A stretch of DNA of 64,000 bases from Marinobacter sp. F4218. Lineage in GTDB: Bacteria; Pseudomonadota; Gammaproteobacteria; Pseudomonadales; Oleiphilaceae. The notes under the pieces are model-generated. The model worked only from the letters and a program-made list of their open reading frames with translations, made no database searches and was not told the origin of the DNA. The position numbers were made by a program, and so were the translations under genes. The stretch is taken from NCBI RefSeq assembly GCF_019443085.1, contig NZ_JAHZIL010000002.1:186001-250000 (forward strand). Reading direction: 5' to 3'. This document shows positions 32,753 through 43,309 of this stretch, in pieces. How positions within the stretch are numbered: position 1 is the stretch's first letter; each line of letters begins with the position of its first letter.

Positions 32753-33382
32753 ATGAATGAAGAGCATCTTTTACGTATTCAGGCCATCACCGAAGCGGCG
32801 CTGCTGACTGCCGGAAAGCCGCTTTCCCTCGAACAGCTGCGCGAACTGTTTGCCGAGGACGAGCGTCCGGCCCGGCAGGTTATGGAACATGTGATGATGC
32901 TTCTCGAGTCCGCCTGCGAGGGCAGGGGCTTCGAGCTGAAAAAAGTTGCCAGTGGCTATCGCCTCCAGGTTAGGGAGGAATACGCCCCCTGGGTCGGCCG
33001 GCTGTTCGAGGAAAAACCGCAGCGCTACTCCCGCGCCCTGTTAGAGACCCTGGCGCTCATTGCGTACCGGCAACCAATCACGCGCGGCGAGATCGAGGAC
33101 ATTCGGGGTGTCACGGTAAGCAGCAATATCATCCGAACACTTCTTGAGCGAGAGTGGGTGCGCGTTGTGGGGCATCGGGATGTGCCGGGCCGCCCGGCCA
33201 TGTACGCCACAACCAAACAGTTTCTGGACTATTTCAACCTCGTTGGACTGGACCAGTTGCCGCCACTGTCGGAAGTGCGGGATCTGGAAGAGATCGGCCG
33301 TGAGATTGAAAAGAATATGCAGGCGGAAATTGAATTCGAGTCCCCGGCTTCCGGCGACTCGGATGAGCAGACACTTCACTGA
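32753..33382 (+). CDS. scpB: Segregation and condensation protein ScpB
   Basis: The 209-aa protein has two winged-helix domains with the family blocks ALLTAGKPLSLEQLRELF, YSRALLETLALIAYRQPITR and EIEDIRGVTVSSNIIRTLLE, and ends in an acidic tail. It dimerises and binds ScpA in the SMC condensin complex. It lies between scpA and rluB in one transcription direction. Confidence 0.95.
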   Translation: MNEEHLLRIQAITEAALLTAGKPLSLEQLRELFAEDERPARQVMEHVMMLLESACEGRGFELKKVASGYRLQVREEYAPWVGRLFEEKPQRYSRALLETLALIAYRQPITRGEIEDIRGVTVSSNIIRTLLEREWVRVVGHRDVPGRPAMYATTKQFLDYFNLVGLDQLPPLSEVRDLEEIGREIEKNMQAEIEFESPASGDSDEQTLH

Positions 33383-33420
33383 AACCATCAAGGTCTCAGG
33401 CAGTTACTAAGGATTTATCA

Positions 33421-34392
33421 ATGGGTTCAGAACGCCCGAAAAAGGCGGCCAGACCGGTCGTGGAGAAAGCCAGCGAAGGTGGTCCGGAGCGCATACAGAA
33501 ACTCCTGGCCCGCGTGGGAGCCGGTTCCCGGCGTGAAATAGAAGGCTGGATGGAAGCGGGGCGCCTTACGGTTAATGGGCACGCGGTCTCGCCCGGACAA
33601 AAGGCGACGCCTGAAGACCGGTTTGAGCTGGATGGAAAGCGGCTGGATGTCTCCGGTGCAGCCGAGGTTGTTCGCCGGGTGTTGATATACAACAAGCCTG
33701 AAGGCGAGGTGACGACGCGTAAGGATCCGGAGGGTCGGCCAACGGTTTTCGACCGCCTGCCTCGTCTGAAGGACCATCGCTGGATTTCCATAGGCCGGCT
33801 GGATATCAACACCACCGGACTCGTTATGTTCACCACCGACGGTGAACTGGCCAACCGGCTGATGCATCCATCCCGCCAGATCGACCGGGAGTACGCGGTT
33901 CGTATTTTCGGGGAAGTCGATGACGCCATGCTTGAGCGCCTGATGGAGGGTGTTCTCCTTGAAGACGGCATGGCGAAATTCACGGACATCAGTCCCGCGG
34001 GTGGTAGCGGCATGAACCGCTGGTTTCACGTGACTCTTCTTGAAGGGCGTAATCGGGAGGTTCGCCGACTTTGGGAGTCCCAGGGCGTGCGGGTCAGTCG
34101 CCTGAAGCGCGTGCGTTACGGCCCGATTTTTCTGCCCAGTCGGTTGACCCTGGGTAAGTGGGAAGAGCTTGACCAGAAAGCTGTCGATATCCTCAGCCGG
34201 ACTGTGGATCTGGCCCCGGTCGAGATTCCCCAGAAGACACCAAACGAGAAGGCTGCGCAGGATCGTCAGCGCAGGAAAAGCCCCGGCCGGAGCCAGAAAC
34301 GCAGTGGTAGCCGCTGGCAGGTCAGCGATTCTGGCCCGCCGAAAGCATCCGGAAAGGATGCCGCTGGCAAGAAGAGAGGGCCGCGAAAGTAG
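33421..34392 (+). CDS. rluB: 23S rRNA pseudouridine-2605 synthase RluB
   Basis: The 323-aa enzyme has an N-terminal S4 RNA-binding domain (RIQKLLARVGAGSRREIEGW), and a catalytic domain with the nucleophilic Asp in IGRLDINTTGLVMFT and with EGRNREVRRLWESQG. About 75 C-terminal residues are basic and low-complexity, as is common in RluB. It modifies U2605 of 23S rRNA. The scpA-scpB-rluB order is conserved in gammaproteobacteria. Confidence 0.93.
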   Translation: MGSERPKKAARPVVEKASEGGPERIQKLLARVGAGSRREIEGWMEAGRLTVNGHAVSPGQKATPEDRFELDGKRLDVSGAAEVVRRVLIYNKPEGEVTTRKDPEGRPTVFDRLPRLKDHRWISIGRLDINTTGLVMFTTDGELANRLMHPSRQIDREYAVRIFGEVDDAMLERLMEGVLLEDGMAKFTDISPAGGSGMNRWFHVTLLEGRNREVRRLWESQGVRVSRLKRVRYGPIFLPSRLTLGKWEELDQKAVDILSRTVDLAPVEIPQKTPNEKAAQDRQRRKSPGRSQKRSGSRWQVSDSGPPKASGKDAAGKKRGPRK

Positions 34393-34395
34393 TTT

Positions 34396-35322
34396 CTAAC
34401 GGATGGCAGCGAAGACTTGCGTGCAATTTCGACCCTGACGTTTCGCCTGATAGAGCGCGTCATCTGCCCGGGCCAGCCATTGCCCGGGCGCTTCCCCCTT
34501 GAGGTGCATGGCAACGCCACAGCTTGTAGTTACGGAAAGCTTCGCATCCCCGCAATCAACAACAATCCCGGTGATTGCTTCCCTGATCCTCTCTGCCACA
34601 TCTTTCGCACCTTGCTCTCCGGTATGGGGGAGCAGGACCGCAAACTCCTCCCCGCCGAAACGGTAGACGCTGTCAGAGGTTCGAACTGACCGTTCGAGAC
34701 ACTCCGCGGCCATCTGCAACAGGTGATCGCCCACCACGTGGCCATGGTTGTCGTTGACCGACTTGAAGTGATCCAGATCGCAGAGGACGAGCGAGTACTC
34801 GTCACTGTGTCTGTCGGACAGCTGGCTTGAACGGAGCAGGGCTTCGTCCAGCGCCCGCTTATTGGGGATTCCGGTCAGCGCGTCAGTCAGGGAGGCCTTT
34901 TCGATGGTGATGTACTGGCAGGCATTGCGCAGAGGGCAGATTGCGGTGCCCAGAATGGTTTCGACGCCCTCCAGTTCCTCGTCAGCGAACTTCTTCCGGC
35001 GATACAGGGTGAGCACGCCGTAGGAAACGCCTTCCAGATTCAGCCGGTATTCGCACCGGTGCTGCCCGCCCAGGCCAGTGGCGAAGACGAAGTCCTCACG
35101 GGCAATTCGGTGCCGGTAGTGGAGAGAATCGAAAGGCACGATATCTGCCAGTTCCTCTGCCAGAATGCCAAGCTGGGTCTCGAGCGAGAGTGTTGTAGAC
35201 AGACGGCGGGCGAGTCTCGTGAGAACATCCGAAGGATTGTGCCAATCCTCCCGGGCCTGCCGAAGCGCGGCAAGTTTACGGGGCTGCGAGACAGGTCGTT
35301 GAAGGGAAGGAATGTGTTTCAC
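34396..35322 (-). CDS. Diguanylate cyclase (GGDEF domain)
   Basis: The protein of about 308 aa has an N-terminal GAF-like or uncharacterised sensing part and a C-terminal GGDEF domain. The active site is RFGGEEF, and the inhibitory I-site RTSD (RxxD) is five residues upstream, so both synthesis of c-di-GMP and product inhibition are predicted. DALTGIPNKRALDEAL and LCDLDHFKSVND are the usual flanking motifs. No membrane segment is seen. The start is uncertain: I choose GTG 35322; TTG 35373 and GTG 35331 are alternatives. It is convergent with rluB, with only three bases between the stops. Confidence 0.88.
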   Translation of the reverse strand: MKHIPSLQRPVSQPRKLAALRQAREDWHNPSDVLTRLARRLSTTLSLETQLGILAEELADIVPFDSLHYRHRIAREDFVFATGLGGQHRCEYRLNLEGVSYGVLTLYRRKKFADEELEGVETILGTAICPLRNACQYITIEKASLTDALTGIPNKRALDEALLRSSQLSDRHSDEYSLVLCDLDHFKSVNDNHGHVVGDHLLQMAAECLERSVRTSDSVYRFGGEEFAVLLPHTGEQGAKDVAERIREAITGIVVDCGDAKLSVTTSCGVAMHLKGEAPGQWLARADDALYQAKRQGRNCTQVFAAIR

Positions 35323-35541
35323 TAAGCTCACTCTGTCGTTAAGATTTAGGGCGTTACCGTGCACCCCACGCAATTAAGCACTAAACGTGCCGTCCTATAA
35401 AAAGATATAAAAAACAATTGCCTCCCGTTTTGGTCTGTAAATAACGTGAAAACAAAGGCCGGGCGAGCGTGCTCTCTGTCAATTTAGCGGCAGGCATTTG
35501 CCGCCCACTTGCGATAGCGTGCGCAAATGTCGGGAAAGGGA

Positions 35542-35569
35542 TTGGGCTGACGGATGCCTGTGGTAAACT
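35542..35569 (+). promoter_or_regulatory. Probable promoter of the gntR-smc-zipA run
   Basis: TTGGGC (35542-35547) is followed after 16 bases by TAAACT (35564-35569), about 45 bases before the GntR-type start. Confidence 0.45.
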
Positions 35570-35615
35570 CTTGCGCTTGTACCTACGCCGTCTGCAGAAG
35601 TGAGCGACCCGATTT

Positions 35616-36299
35616 ATGAGGTTTCAGGCCCCGGAAAGTCTGTCTGAACAAATTGCCCAGCACCTTGGCCAGCGGATCGTTACCCGGGATCTGAAGCCTG
35701 GTGAACGAATTCAGGAACTCAAGGTGGCCGGCGAGCTCAATGTCAGCCGTGGCTCTGTTCGTGAAGCGCTGCTGATTCTTGAGCGGCGGCACCTGATTGA
35801 GATATTTCCCCGGCGCGGCGCTGTTGTCTCCAAGCTGACACCAGAAAGCGTCAACAGCCTCTACGACATCTACATTGATCTGCTATGCATGCTCGGACGA
35901 AAGGTCCTTGAGCGATGGTCAGGTGCCGATCTCGGGGGTGTCATGGGCCAGGTGAAGGAGCTCCAGGCCGTCATTGATGCGCTCAATTCCACCGGCGCAG
36001 ATGCCGCCGAAAAGGTAATTGATGCAGGCTTCGGAGTCATGCGCTATGCCTACGGTCTGGTCGATAACCCGTTTCTGGAAGAAACTCTCGAAAATTTCCG
36101 GCCGGCCATCAGTCGGACCTATTTCGTTGCGCTCGAAAATTTCCGGGATGAAATTGCTGAAACCGCGACGTTTTTCAGGCAACTTGCCGACGCTGCAGTC
36201 AGTGACGATTCGGCTCGACTGCAATCGGTGATCCAGGCGTTTGGCGAGCATCAGCGGCAACAGGTTTTGACCATTCTCAGGGAGGAGGCGAGCGCCTGA
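35616..36299 (+). CDS. GntR family transcriptional regulator
   Basis: The 227-aa protein has an N-terminal winged helix typical of the FadR/GntR branch: SLSEQIAQHLGQRIV, LKPGERIQELKVAGELNVS and RGSVREALLILERRHLIE, then PRRGAVVSKLTPE. The C-terminal part is helical like the FCD ligand domain, but the metal-binding histidines are not obvious. It is directly upstream of smc (one base between stop and start), the same position as in Pseudomonas. The effector is unknown. Confidence 0.88.
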   Translation: MRFQAPESLSEQIAQHLGQRIVTRDLKPGERIQELKVAGELNVSRGSVREALLILERRHLIEIFPRRGAVVSKLTPESVNSLYDIYIDLLCMLGRKVLERWSGADLGGVMGQVKELQAVIDALNSTGADAAEKVIDAGFGVMRYAYGLVDNPFLEETLENFRPAISRTYFVALENFRDEIAETATFFRQLADAAVSDDSARLQSVIQAFGEHQRQQVLTILREEASA

Positions 36300-36300
36300 T

Positions 36301-39300
36301 ATGCGCCTGAAGTCCATCAAATTATCCGGTTTCAAATCGTTCGTTGATCCGACAACCGTGCCGTTCCCTTCCAACATGACTGCGGTCGTCGGTCCCAACG
36401 GTTGTGGCAAATCCAATATCATTGACGCCGTTCGCTGGGTTATGGGCGAAAGCTCCGCAAAATACCTGCGCGGCGAATCCATGACTGACGTTATTTTCAA
36501 CGGGTCCAGCGCTCGGAAACCGGTCGGTCAGGCCTCGATCGAGCTGGTTTTCGATAACAGCGACGGATCCGCGCCCGGCGAATTTGTTCGTTTTAATGAG
36601 ATCTCCGTGCGCCGTAGGGTCTCCCGAGAAGGGCAGTCGGAGTATTTCCTGAACGGGTCCAAGTGCCGCCGTCGGGATATCACGGATCTTTTCCTCGGCA
36701 CCGGTCTCGGGCCCCGCAGCTACGCCATCATTGAGCAGGGCATGATTTCCCGGCTGATCGAGGCAAAGCCAGAAGAGCTTCGGATTTACATTGAAGAAGC
36801 GGCCGGTATTTCAAAGTACAAGGAGCGCCGCCGGGAAACCGAAAACCGGATCCGCCGTACCCAGGAGAACCTCGAACGCCTTACGGACCTTCGCGATGAG
36901 CTGGGCCGGCAACTTCAGCACCTTGAGCGCCAGGCAGCCGCCGCTGAGAAATATAAGGCGTACAAGCATGAGGAACGTCAGAAGAAAGCGGAACTCACGG
37001 TTCTGCGCTGGCAATCGCTCGATAATGACCTGCAAACGTGGCGGGCCAGAATCCGGGACACAGAGCTGGAGCTTGAAAAACGGCTGACCGAGCGGGTGAA
37101 TCTCGAGACCTCGCTGGAGTCCCTGCGAGAGAATCACCTTGACCGGACCGAGCATTTCAATAAGGCCCAGGCCCGTTACTACGAAGCGGGCGCGGACATT
37201 GCCCGAATAGAACAGAGCCTGGAGCACCAGCGCGAGCGAAGTCGCCAGACTGCCGCCGAGCTTGATCAGGCCATGGCCAATCAACGCGAACTGGCCCGGG
37301 AACTTGAGCAGGACGAGGACAAGCTGTCCGGGATCCAGGAAGAGCTCAACATGATGGAACCGGAGCAGGAAGCGCTGGCATTGCGATCGGAGGAATCCGG
37401 CGAAAAACTGCAAATGGCGGAAGAGGCCATGAGTGAGTGGCAGCAGAAATGGGAAGATTTCAGCAGCCGGTCTTCGGATGCGCGGCGTCAGGCCGAGTTG
37501 TCCCAATCCCGCATCCGGTCGCTGGAAGATGCTATCGAACAGCTTCGGGGCCGCTATCGAAAGCTGGAGGATGAACAGGCGTTGCTGGATGGCCAGATGG
37601 ACCGGGCTGAACTTGAGGAACTGCAGGAACAGCAGGAAACCCTGGAGTTGCAGAGGGAGGAAGCGTCGGAGCGTATTGCGAGCATCCAGGAAGACTTGTA
37701 CGAAGCGAGACAGGAGCAGCGTGAGGCGGAACAGGCTGCAGGTGAGGAGCGCCAGCGGGTTCAAAGCCTTCGGGCATCACTGGAGTCGCAGCAGGCCCTG
37801 CTGGATGAACAGCTTGGCGGTCAGGACGATGCGCTACAGAGCTGGTTGTCCGAACATGGGTTGACGGATACACCTCGTGTCGCCAGCCAGTTACGCATTG
37901 AGAACGGCTGGGAATTTGCCGTGGAGCAGGTGATTGGACGATTCACACACGGTCTGTCGTTGCCGGGAATCGATCATCTTTCAGGGGCCATGGGTTCTGC
38001 ACCGAAAGGTCTGGCCCTGGTTGATGCCGGCGGTGAACCGGTCAGCGTCTCCACGAGCAGTGGCCTGGCAGCCAAGGTATCTGGCGTTCCGGCCGTGGCG
38101 GCTCTCATGGCGGGTATCCGTGCGGTTGAGACTCTCTCGGATGCGCTGGGCATGCGCTCAGAACTGGAGGAGTGCGAAAGCGTTATCACGCCGGACGGGG
38201 TCTGGGTGTCCCGTGACTGGGTGCTGATGCCTGATTCCGATGCTGGTCAGGTTGGTGTTATCGAACGCCAGAAAAAGGTGAGTGAATTGGACTCGCAGCT
38301 TGCCCGGGCTGAAGAGTCCCTGGCCCTGGCCAGCGAACGGCTGGACGGTCTCCAGGAGCGGGTTGAACGGGCCGAGTCGGCCCGCGATGATGCTCAGGCA
38401 AGTCTCAGTGATGCCGAGCGGGAGCTGAGCGGGTTGTCTTCGAGAATCAGCGGGCTCAGGGCGCGGGCGGAACAGATTAATGCCCGCTTGCAGAGTATTC
38501 GTGAAGATCTGTCGGACGTTTCTCTCAACCTCGAGAGCCAGGAAGAGAGCTTGCGGGAAGCCCGGGAAGAGTGGCAGCAGGCGCTGGCCTCCACCGAAGA
38601 CAGCGATGAGGAGAAGGAACAGCTGCTGGAACAGCGGGACGGCCTGCGGGAAAACCTTGATCGCCTCAGGCACGATGCCCGCCATGATCGGGATCATGCC
38701 CACCAGTTACAGCTCCAGTTGCAGTCCTTGAACAGTCAGCGGGATGGTCTAAAACAGACTATCGAGCGCATGCAGTTGCAGAAAGAAAGGATTGAGGAGC
38801 GCCTGGAGATTCTGCGGGAATCCCGGGAAAGTGCGGAAGAACCCATCGAAGACCTCCAGATGCAGCTCGAAGGTCTGTTGGACCGGCGCCTGGCGGAGGA
38901 GGACAAGCTCGGCGCGGCCCGGGACGCGCTCGAAGAGATTGATCGCGAGGTGCGGGAGAAAGAGCAGGGCCGCAGCCGGATTGACCACGAGATACAGGAA
39001 GTACGGTCAAAACTGGAAAAGCTCAAAATGGAGTCCCAGGCGCTGGAAATTCGATCTGGCAATCACATCGAGCAGCTCCAGGAGCTGGACGTTAAGCTCC
39101 AGGAAGTCCTGGAGCAGTTGCCGGAAGGTGCAAACGAAAAGGACTGGGCGGACGAGCTGGAAAAAATAGGCAGCCGGATTCAGAGGCTTGGCGCTATAAA
39201 CCTGGCCGCGATTGAGGAATACCAGGTTCAGAGTGAACGAAAAACTTACCTGGACAGTCAGAATGACGACCTGATGGAAGCGCTGGAGACCCTGGACAAT

Positions 39301-39801
39301 GCGATCCGCAAGATTGACCGGGAAACCCGTCAGCGCTTCAAGGAAACCTTCGACCAGGTTAACGGAGGCCTACAGGCCCTCTTTCCGAAGGTATTCGGAG
39401 GCGGTAATGCTTACCTTGAGCTGACCGGAGAGGATTTGCTGGAAACGGGTGTTGCGATCATGGCCCGTCCGCCGGGCAAGAAAAACAGCACGATCCATCT
39501 GCTTTCCGGTGGAGAGAAGGCGTTGACCGCCATTGCCCTGGTCTTTTCCATTTTCCAGCTCAATCCCGCCCCGTTCTGTATGCTGGACGAGGTAGATGCG
39601 CCGCTGGATGACGCCAACGTTGGGCGTTATGCCAACATGGTCAAGGAAATGTCGAAACAGGTTCAATTCATCTACATTACCCACAACAAGATCGCCATGG
39701 AACTGGCCGATCAACTTATGGGGGTTACTATGCACGAGCCGGGCTGTTCCCGCCTCGTATCGGTAGATGTGGAGGAGGCTGCAGCGCTGGCGGAGGCCTG
39801 A
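36301..39801 (+). CDS. smc: Chromosome segregation ATPase SMC
   Basis: The 1166-aa condensin core has Walker A GPNGCGKS (residues 31-38), about 470 residues of coiled coil, a hinge near residues 515-650, a second coiled coil, and a C-terminal head with signature LSGGEKALTAIAL (about 1068) and Walker B FCMLDEVDAPLDD. The presence of scpA and scpB nearby confirms an SMC-ScpAB system rather than MukBEF. The ATG follows the GntR stop by one base, so translation is likely coupled. Confidence 0.97.
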   Translation: MRLKSIKLSGFKSFVDPTTVPFPSNMTAVVGPNGCGKSNIIDAVRWVMGESSAKYLRGESMTDVIFNGSSARKPVGQASIELVFDNSDGSAPGEFVRFNEISVRRRVSREGQSEYFLNGSKCRRRDITDLFLGTGLGPRSYAIIEQGMISRLIEAKPEELRIYIEEAAGISKYKERRRETENRIRRTQENLERLTDLRDELGRQLQHLERQAAAAEKYKAYKHEERQKKAELTVLRWQSLDNDLQTWRARIRDTELELEKRLTERVNLETSLESLRENHLDRTEHFNKAQARYYEAGADIARIEQSLEHQRERSRQTAAELDQAMANQRELARELEQDEDKLSGIQEELNMMEPEQEALALRSEESGEKLQMAEEAMSEWQQKWEDFSSRSSDARRQAELSQSRIRSLEDAIEQLRGRYRKLEDEQALLDGQMDRAELEELQEQQETLELQREEASERIASIQEDLYEARQEQREAEQAAGEERQRVQSLRASLESQQALLDEQLGGQDDALQSWLSEHGLTDTPRVASQLRIENGWEFAVEQVIGRFTHGLSLPGIDHLSGAMGSAPKGLALVDAGGEPVSVSTSSGLAAKVSGVPAVAALMAGIRAVETLSDALGMRSELEECESVITPDGVWVSRDWVLMPDSDAGQVGVIERQKKVSELDSQLARAEESLALASERLDGLQERVERAESARDDAQASLSDAERELSGLSSRISGLRARAEQINARLQSIREDLSDVSLNLESQEESLREAREEWQQALASTEDSDEEKEQLLEQRDGLRENLDRLRHDARHDRDHAHQLQLQLQSLNSQRDGLKQTIERMQLQKERIEERLEILRESRESAEEPIEDLQMQLEGLLDRRLAEEDKLGAARDALEEIDREVREKEQGRSRIDHEIQEVRSKLEKLKMESQALEIRSGNHIEQLQELDVKLQEVLEQLPEGANEKDWADELEKIGSRIQRLGAINLAAIEEYQVQSERKTYLDSQNDDLMEALETLDNAIRKIDRETRQRFKETFDQVNGGLQALFPKVFGGGNAYLELTGEDLLETGVAIMARPPGKKNSTIHLLSGGEKALTAIALVFSIFQLNPAPFCMLDEVDAPLDDANVGRYANMVKEMSKQVQFIYITHNKIAMELADQLMGVTMHEPGCSRLVSVDVEEAAALAEA

Positions 39802-39930
39802 GTATTTGTGCTGCGCATAAAAGCATCAAGGATGACAATAACGCCATCTGGCCCGGCTGCGCGTTGTATTCATTACGGGCTTTTCTTAGAGTAACACTGT
39901 TACCCGATCCGCAAACAGGACAGCAGGACT

Positions 39931-41010
39931 ATGTCACTTAGGGAATGGTTAATCGCCATCGGTACCCTCGTTATCATTGGTATTGTCATTGACGGGATCC
40001 GCCGTGTCCGTCGTGCCCGTAAGGAATCCATGGCTATCTCATCCGGTATGGGGGCGGATGAACTTAAGGAATCGCCACTGGATGACCACTACAACCCGGA
40101 GCTGCCGAATGGCGGAGCCCGGACAATCTCCCGTGACACTCTGGTAGAGCGGGGGTACGTAAAGCGGGAAAGGTCCGACCGTTTCGGAACGCCGAAACCC
40201 AAGCCGACGCGCCCGGTTACGGCAGCCAACCACAGCCCGAAGCAGCCGGAAGGGCCTGCTGAGCCGGCGCCAGAATCGGAGGAGGCACCCTGGGAATCGG
40301 GTTTCTCGGCCCACGATGACGCGTACCCTGAGCCCGACTCCGGCTGGACGGCGTCCGATGAGGATCAGGGGGCCGGTGACGGTATTCTTGGAGAGCGCCG
40401 GACGGTTTCTGCCAGTGATATTCCGGATACCTATGAGGACACGGTCGAGGTGCCTGATGATCCTGCTGAGAGCGCGGTGCCGCCAACAGTAACCACTGAA
40501 GTTGAGGAAGACACGGCGCGCCGTGATCCTTTCGAACCTAAGGGGGGGCAGCCACTTGCCGGCGCGAACCGGCCGGAGGCTCGAGAAGTGGTTGTGATCA
40601 ACGTACTTGCCCGCACTGGTGAGGATTTCAGCGGAGTAGCCCTGAAGAAGTTGTTTGAAGCCTGCGGCCTTCAGTACGGTGATATGGATATTTATCACCG
40701 ACATGAAGCGGCAGATACCACCAGTCCCGTTCAGTTCAGTGTTGCCAATGCTGTTGAACCGGGGACGTTCAAGCCGGCAGATATGCCCCGATTGACGACG
40801 CCGGGTATCAGCTTCTTCATGAGTCTGCCGGGCCCGTCGAATGCGCTTCAGGCCTTTGAGTTCATGCTCGAAACCGCCCAATGTGTGGTACGAAACCTGG
40901 GGGGTGAACTGAAAGACGAGCGTCGCAGTGTGATGACCCCGCAAACCATTGAGCATTGCCGTCAACGTATCCGGGAATTTGACCGCAAACAGCGGTCGCA
41001 GCGGGTGTGA
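39931..41010 (+). CDS. zipA: Cell division protein ZipA
   Basis: The 359-aa protein starts with a transmembrane helix (LREWLIAIGTLVIIGIVIDGI) followed by a basic stretch, a Pro/Glu/Asp-rich flexible linker of about 170 residues, and a C-terminal FtsZ-binding domain beginning near EVVVINVLARTGEDFSG. ZipA tethers FtsZ to the inner membrane. The smc-zipA-ligA order is conserved in Pseudomonas. A perfect inverted repeat GTAACA-C-TGTTAC (39891-39903) precedes the gene. Confidence 0.94.
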   Translation: MSLREWLIAIGTLVIIGIVIDGIRRVRRARKESMAISSGMGADELKESPLDDHYNPELPNGGARTISRDTLVERGYVKRERSDRFGTPKPKPTRPVTAANHSPKQPEGPAEPAPESEEAPWESGFSAHDDAYPEPDSGWTASDEDQGAGDGILGERRTVSASDIPDTYEDTVEVPDDPAESAVPPTVTTEVEEDTARRDPFEPKGGQPLAGANRPEAREVVVINVLARTGEDFSGVALKKLFEACGLQYGDMDIYHRHEAADTTSPVQFSVANAVEPGTFKPADMPRLTTPGISFFMSLPGPSNALQAFEFMLETAQCVVRNLGGELKDERRSVMTPQTIEHCRQRIREFDRKQRSQRV

Positions 41011-41035
41011 CGCCAGAGCGAGAAATCGACGAACG

Positions 41036-41063
41036 ATGCCCGGATTGTTCCGGGCATTTTTTT
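41036..41063 (+). terminator. Terminator after zipA
   Basis: The inverted repeat ATGCCCGG (41036-41043) / CCGGGCAT (41050-41057) is followed by a run of T, 26 bases after the zipA stop and just upstream of ligA. Confidence 0.85.
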
Positions 41064-41072
41064 GACAGGTGA

Positions 41073-43118
<2,046 letters not shown>

Positions 43119-43309
43119 TCAGTCCTGATAACGTTCATTCCGTGGTCGGGCGGGGAGGGACTCCCGTTGGCAGATGAATCTGAGAACTCGCGCAGATCGC
43201 AGCTACTCTAAATTGGCTACCATGGCGTTGTTCTGTAACGGTGTGTAATCCGGCTTTTGTGCGAAAGCCCAGGCACTGCCATAACAACAACGTTTCAACG
43301 GACTTTTTC

